A stretch of DNA of 9,161 nucleotides. It comes from CAYXFZ01 sp964464385 (GTDB lineage: Bacteria > Planctomycetota > UBA1135). Every line of letters starts with the position of its first letter. Position 1 is the stretch's first letter. The DNA lies in contig CAYXFZ010000088.1 of the NCBI GenBank assembly GCA_964464385.1, forward strand, positions 1 through 9,161, written 5' to 3'. The notes under the pieces were generated by a model. It was not told where the DNA came from. It did not search any database and was given only the letters and a program-made list of their open reading frames with translations. Of this stretch, positions 5,900 to 9,161 are shown one piece after another. The position numbers and the translations under genes are program-made.

Positions 5900-6663
5900 T
5901 CGGTGCTTGCGGTCTTGCGTGGCGACTTGGCGGCCACAGCCAGGCCAAATTCCTCCACCAATCCTTCAAACAACTTGGTCGAACGGGCCGAAGAGTCTTC
6001 CCACATCTGCAGGAGAATCTTGCTGGCATGGCTCCGGGAGTTTTTGGGATCACAACCCACTTCGGCCAGCACTCGCAAGATCAGGTAGTGCGGAAATCGC
6101 TGATTCCCCATCGTGTGAGGATCAAAAATTTCGCGGACTGCGGATTCTTTGGGATGAGAAGAAGTCAGGCCGAGGCGGGCCGCCAAGCGCTTCAATGAGG
6201 GGTGCATGGGAGCCTCATCCACCTCCTGGGCATCCAAGTCCAGGACAGCAGATGCGTGCGCCGGAACCATGGGCAAGACTTCCAACAGTTTTTGACGCCG
6301 TTCGCTGGTGGCATCCATCATCCAGTCCAACTCCAAGTGGTTTTGCATGCCAAAAATACGACGCAGGTAGTTGTGGATGATTTCCGTACGTTCGGCCGGG
6401 CGGCCACAGCGCCGGGCAGCCAGCAACTCTTGGATTTCAAAGGCCCGGGCTACGCGCACTTCGTTCCAATTTTGGAAAGCCCCGCGCAGAGCTTGTACCA
6501 CGCGTTCCGCCTGCGCCATCTTGCCATCCCCTTGGATGACCAGACTCATCAAGCGTTCCAGGACATCCCATTCTGCGGGAAGCGGGCCAACCTCGAACAC
6601 ATTGCGCCGCACTTTGCGCAACAGTCGGCTGATCTTGGCCGAGTTGGAAGAACCCTGGGCCAT
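5896..6663 (-). CDS. Degenerate endonuclease III-fold (HhH-GPD superfamily) protein lacking catalytic and Fe-S residues
   Basis: 255 residues. The N-terminal NWNEVRVARAFEIQELL (65-81) resembles the DWNEVRVS-type segment of endonuclease III-like proteins I recall from planctomycetes and Verrucomicrobia. LLEVLPMVPAHASAVL (126-141) aligns with the helix-hairpin-helix LPGVGRKTA, with His136 at the catalytic Lys. MHPSLKRLAARLGL (153-166) aligns with VDTHxxRxxxRLGL, with His154 at the catalytic Asp. FPHYLIL (190-196) matches the HxWLIL helix. Cys204 is followed by S211, S214 and M220, exactly the C-x6-C-x2-C-x5-C spacing of the [4Fe-4S] cluster with three cysteines replaced. It is thus expected to bind nucleic acid without glycosylase or lyase activity. 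The C-terminus is a charged tail (KSPRKTASTE). It lies 9 bases after rpsP and overlaps maf by 4 bases. The fold assignment is from motif alignment by eye. Confidence 0.72.
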   Translation of the reverse strand: MAQGSSNSAKISRLLRKVRRNVFEVGPLPAEWDVLERLMSLVIQGDGKMAQAERVVQALRGAFQNWNEVRVARAFEIQELLAARRCGRPAERTEIIHNYLRRIFGMQNHLELDWMMDATSERRQKLLEVLPMVPAHASAVLDLDAQEVDEAPMHPSLKRLAARLGLTSSHPKESAVREIFDPHTMGNQRFPHYLILRVLAEVGCDPKNSRSHASKILLQMWEDSSARSTKLFEGLVEEFGLAVAAKSPRKTASTE

Positions 6664-6672
6664 AAGAAAACC

Positions 6673-6957
6673 TTAATTCTTGCGGGACTTGGAAGAGCGG
6701 CGTGGCAACGCAATACCACTTCGCTTGAGTAAAGAAGCCACGGTTTCGGAAGGACGAGCACCCACGCTCAACCAATACCGAGCGCGGTCTTCCTTCAAGG
6801 AAAACTTGGAGTCCGTGCCTGTAGCCTGGACAGGATCGTAAAAACCAAGTTCTTCAATGGGACGACCGTCCCGGCGCGTGCGGGAATCCATCACGCAAAT
6901 GCGGTAGCTGGGCCGATTTCGACGGCCAATTCTTTTGAGTCGCAGGACGACGGCCAT
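6673..6957 (-). CDS. rpsP: Ribosomal protein S16
   Basis: 94 residues. S16 is a small-subunit assembly protein that binds 16S rRNA helices in the 5' and central domains. Family features are the start MAVVLRLKRIGRRNRPSYRICVMDSRTRRDGRPIEELGFYDP (1-42, described by its key KRIGR and GFYDP motifs) and the helix ARYWLSVGARPSETVASLLKRSGI. A basic Ser/Lys/Arg tail ends the protein. It starts 20 bases after the ffh stop, the frequent ffh-rpsP order, but the next genes are not the usual rimM, trmD and rplS. The leader before the ATG is CTCCCTTTCCTCC, rich in pyrimidines with no Shine-Dalgarno. Confidence 0.97.
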   Translation of the reverse strand: MAVVLRLKRIGRRNRPSYRICVMDSRTRRDGRPIEELGFYDPVQATGTDSKFSLKEDRARYWLSVGARPSETVASLLKRSGIALPRRSSKSRKN

Positions 6958-6977
6958 GGAGGAAAGGGAGTTCGGAG

Positions 6978-8369
6978 TTAGCGGCGGGAAAACCCGCCAG
7001 GGAAGTTGGGAAGTCGACCGGATCGAGTCATTTGCTGAAGGAGCCGCTTGCTGCCGCGCCCACCCCCAAATTTACGTCCAAAGGACTTCATTTGTTTTTG
7101 CATTTCCTGGAAGGAACGGAGGAGTTGATTCACGTCTGAAACTTGGCGACCGCTGCCTAGGGCAACACGGCGCTTCCGCCGAGCGTCGAAAATTTCAGGA
7201 TGAAGCCTCTCCTCAGGGGTCATGGACCGAACGATCGCTTCAACTCGAGAGAATTCACGATCATCCAACTGGTCGAGAAGGCCGGACATTCTACCGGCTC
7301 CCGGCATCATGCCCAGCAACTTCTTCATGGAACCCATCTTGCGAAGGGCCTGAAATTGATGAAGGAGGTCTTCCAGGCTGAATTTTCCAGACATCATCTC
7401 GAGATAGCGGGTGCTGGATTCCTGGTCCGCAACGGCCTCCTGAGCAACCTCTACGAGGCCGGTGAGATCCCCCAGATCCAAAATTCGGCCGGCCAGGCGC
7501 CTGGCATCGAATTCTTCCAAATCCGCGGAAGTCTCCCCAGTGCCCAAGAAACACACCGGGCAACCCGTCACAGAACGGACGGAAAGGGCCGCCCCACCGC
7601 GGGCATCGCCATCCATTTTGGTCAAAATCAAGCCAAACAAATCCAAGTGGGCGGCAAAAGCGGAAGCAGACTGAACCGCATCCTGGCCCGTCATAGCATC
7701 CAGGACCAGATAGGTGGCGTCCGGTGTCACGGCCGCAGCCACGCGCGCAATCTCCATCATGAGTTCTTCGTTCACATGCAAGCGGCCGCCGGAATCCACG
7801 ATCAAGGCGTCATACCTACCCTTGCGGGCAGCCTCCAGGGCGCCGGCGGCCACGCTTTCCGGAGCCAGTCCGGATTGCGGCTCTTCGGCATACACCTCAA
7901 TCTGCAATTGCGCGCCCAAAGTCTGCAATTGGTCGATGGCTGCCGGGCGACGAAGATCGCATGCCGCCAACAGAACTTTGGCATTCTTGCGCTGGCACAA
8001 CCATTGGGCCAACTTGGCGGCGGTGGTCGTTTTTCCGGCACCTTGCAAACCAGCCAAAAGCAACACCATGGGATGACCAGGATGAACGGGCAAGGAACTT
8101 TCTTCGCTCGCCATGATGGCCACCATTTCCTCCTGAAAAGCGTGCAGGGCCTGATCCACCCCGGGAACGCCCTCCAAGCGTGCCACCTCGTGCAAGCGGC
8201 GAGCCACTCCTGCCGTCAATTCTTTGGCAACCTTGAAATGAACATCCGCGGCCAAGAGACCCCGACGAGCTTCGCGTACGGCCTCGTCAATTTCTTGCTC
8301 ACTGAGTTTGCGCGGACCACGGAATCGGCCCAAAACGCCGTGAAAGGATTGAGTCAGTTGCTCGAGCAT
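6978..8369 (-). CDS. ffh: Signal recognition particle GTPase Ffh (SRP54)
   Basis: 463 residues. Ffh with 4.5S RNA binds signal sequences on nascent chains and docks at FtsY. The N domain (1-95) is followed by the G domain with P-loop GLQGAGKTTTAAKL (107-120), DLRRPAA (138-144), the G3 motif as DSGGR (192-196), G4 as TKMDGDARGGAALS (250-263) and LGTGE (275-279). The Met-rich M domain (about 320-463) includes the RNA-binding segment RRKRRVALGSGRQVSDVNQLL (key residues 397-417). The G3 motif differs from the usual DTAGR. The ATG at 8369 gives the standard MLEQLTQSFHGVLGRFRG start. The gene follows murA after 41 bases and heads ffh-rpsP-(EndoIII-like)-maf. The last codons (GGFSRR) form a perfect 6-bp hairpin in DNA and RNA. 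Confidence 0.97.
   Translation of the reverse strand: MLEQLTQSFHGVLGRFRGPRKLSEQEIDEAVREARRGLLAADVHFKVAKELTAGVARRLHEVARLEGVPGVDQALHAFQEEMVAIMASEESSLPVHPGHPMVLLLAGLQGAGKTTTAAKLAQWLCQRKNAKVLLAACDLRRPAAIDQLQTLGAQLQIEVYAEEPQSGLAPESVAAGALEAARKGRYDALIVDSGGRLHVNEELMMEIARVAAAVTPDATYLVLDAMTGQDAVQSASAFAAHLDLFGLILTKMDGDARGGAALSVRSVTGCPVCFLGTGETSADLEEFDARRLAGRILDLGDLTGLVEVAQEAVADQESSTRYLEMMSGKFSLEDLLHQFQALRKMGSMKKLLGMMPGAGRMSGLLDQLDDREFSRVEAIVRSMTPEERLHPEIFDARRKRRVALGSGRQVSDVNQLLRSFQEMQKQMKSFGRKFGGGRGSKRLLQQMTRSGRLPNFPGGFSRR
6983..6998 (-). other. Perfect 6-bp hairpin with 4-base loop at the end of ffh
   Basis: GGCGGG and CCCGCC flank AAAA (UUUU in the mRNA). The hairpin lies in the last codons of ffh, just before the TAA and 26 bases before the rpsP start. 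No U tract follows, so it does not look like an intrinsic terminator. It could affect mRNA decay or coupling between ffh and rpsP, or it may only be the codons GGC-GGG-TTT-TCC-CGC-CGC. Confidence 0.35.
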
Positions 8370-8398
8370 GAACAGGGTGATTGTGGCACCGATCCGGC

Positions 8399-8404
8399 AT
8401 TCTA
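8399..8404 (-). promoter_or_regulatory. Predicted -10 element upstream of ffh
   Basis: TAGAAT on the minus strand, within the shared nonamer TAGAATGCC (8404-8396), 29 bases before the ffh ATG in the murA-ffh gap. No convincing -35 is seen 16-18 bases upstream, where the sequence is the 3' end of murA. Support comes mainly from the same nonamer before ssb and rpmE. Confidence 0.4.
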
Positions 8405-8410
8405 ACCAGC

Positions 8411-9161
8411 TCAGGGGTCTTGCGAGTCCGGCAAGCGACGCACCGAAGCGCCCAGCGAAGACAACTTCTCATCCAAGTTTTCGTAGCCTCGATCCAAGTG
8501 ATACACCCGCCGAATTTCGGTAATCCCAGGACTGGCCAAGCCTGCCAAAACCAGAGCGGCACTGGCCCGTAGATCACTGGCCAGCACGGGAGCCCCAGAA
8601 AAGGGAACGGGGCCAGAAACCAGGGCACGCGCTCCATGGCGGCGAATGGTGGCGCCCAAACGATTGAGTTCTTCCACGTGCAGAAAGCGTTCTGGATACA
8701 CGTCTTCCTGGATCACAGCTTCCCCTTGGCAGGTGCAGGCGAAGGCCAACCATTGGGCCTGCAAGTCGGTGGGAAAACCGGGGTATGGGGCCGTCAGAAC
8801 AGAGACGGCTCTCGGCGAGAGGGGGCGTTCGACCTCCACCCAGGATTCACCCTCCATTACGGGCACTCCTGCCTGCTCAAAACTCGTAAGCAAGGCCCGC
8901 AATTCACCCGGCAAACAGTCTTCCACCCGTACTTTGCCCCCGGCGGTGGCCGCCGCCAAGAGCAAAGTCCCGGTTTCAATGCGATCCGGAGGAATGGTCA
9001 CGTCCAGAGGGTTCAATGCAACAACCCCCTGGATCTCCAACTCGGAAGTTCCCGCCCCTTCAATTTTGGCCCCGGACTGAACCAAGGCAGTCACCAAGGC
9101 CACCACTTCAGGTTCCACGGCAGCACCATGAATTTGGGTCACACCCCGGGCCAAAGCGGCC
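8411..9161 (-). CDS. murA: UDP-N-acetylglucosamine 1-carboxyvinyltransferase MurA, N-terminal part missing at window edge
   Basis: About 250 C-terminal residues of a protein that is usually about 420 long; the start is beyond base 9161. MurA adds enolpyruvate from PEP to UDP-GlcNAc, the first committed step of peptidoglycan synthesis in the cytoplasm. Seen in order are AAVEPEVVAL near the window edge, IPPDRIETGTLLLAAATAGG, the PGFPTDLQAQW motif holding the general-base Asp (D305 in E. coli numbering), the EDVYPERFLHVEELNRLGA segment, SDLRASAALVLAGLA and DRGYENLDEKLSSLGA. The fosfomycin-target Cys loop would be in the missing part, so it cannot be checked. The stop lies 41 bases before ffh, so readthrough into ffh is possible. 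The protein ends shortly after the final helix, with a short DSQDP tail. Confidence 0.95.
   Translation of the reverse strand, partial: AALARGVTQIHGAAVEPEVVALVTALVQSGAKIEGAGTSELEIQGVVALNPLDVTIPPDRIETGTLLLAAATAGGKVRVEDCLPGELRALLTSFEQAGVPVMEGESWVEVERPLSPRAVSVLTAPYPGFPTDLQAQWLAFACTCQGEAVIQEDVYPERFLHVEELNRLGATIRRHGARALVSGPVPFSGAPVLASDLRASAALVLAGLASPGITEIRRVYHLDRGYENLDEKLSSLGASVRRLPDSQDP

Noticed and set aside
7289..7294. Another TAGAAT on the minus strand inside ffh, possibly a promoter for rpsP
   Set aside because: It is followed by GTCC rather than GCC, has no -35 at 16-18 bases, and is over 300 bases from rpsP.
7200..8405. A 401-codon open frame on the plus strand opposite ffh
   Set aside because: It lies fully antisense to an unmistakable ffh, has no recognisable domain or start signal, and its composition looks like a mirror of ffh codon bias.
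1..9161. Mobile elements, CRISPR arrays, defence systems or prophage genes
   Set aside because: No transposase, integrase, spaced repeats or defence domains are seen; every gap is short and all genes but two are recognisable core functions.

Overview
The window is a compact, gene-dense piece of bacterial housekeeping chromosome of moderately high GC. It holds 14 protein genes, of which 13 are on the minus strand and one (a PilZ gene) is on the plus strand. The genes at both ends are cut by the window. No tRNA, rRNA, insertion sequence, phage gene or CRISPR array is visible, and no gap between genes exceeds about 100 bases. My best guess for the source is the PVC group, probably Verrucomicrobiota. 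This is inference from the gene neighbourhood, an endonuclease III-like protein with an 'NWNEVRV' signature that I associate from memory with planctomycete and verrucomicrobial proteins, and the lack of Shine-Dalgarno sequences. It is not proven.

Layout in minus-strand order, from right to left. The right edge holds the C-terminal part of murA (peptidoglycan synthesis). It is followed by a tight block of ffh (SRP GTPase), rpsP (ribosomal protein S16), a degenerate endonuclease III-fold protein and maf (nucleotide pyrophosphatase). Then come rpmE (L31), prfA (release factor 1), an unknown multi-pass membrane protein and prmC (release factor glutamine methyltransferase), the last three joined by 4-bp overlaps. 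prmC converges with the plus-strand PilZ gene. The PilZ gene diverges from a second minus-strand unit of ssb, moaD, moaE and a metallo-beta-lactamase-fold hydrolase that runs off the left edge.

In function, the right and middle blocks serve translation and protein targeting: SRP GTPase, two ribosomal proteins, RF1 and the enzyme that methylates the RF1 GGQ glutamine. The left unit joins single-stranded DNA binding to both subunits of molybdopterin synthase. Three minus-strand genes (ssb, rpmE, ffh) share an identical nonamer TAGAATGCC just upstream, which looks like a common promoter -10 region.

The points most worth a second look are: (1) the endonuclease III-like protein that has lost its catalytic Lys and Asp and three of four Fe-S cysteines while keeping their exact spacing; (2) the membrane protein wedged between RF1 and its methyltransferase, with a C7 run at the junction; (3) a 25-bp near-perfect palindrome at the predicted ssb transcription start; (4) the absence of a Shine-Dalgarno sequence at all 13 visible starts.
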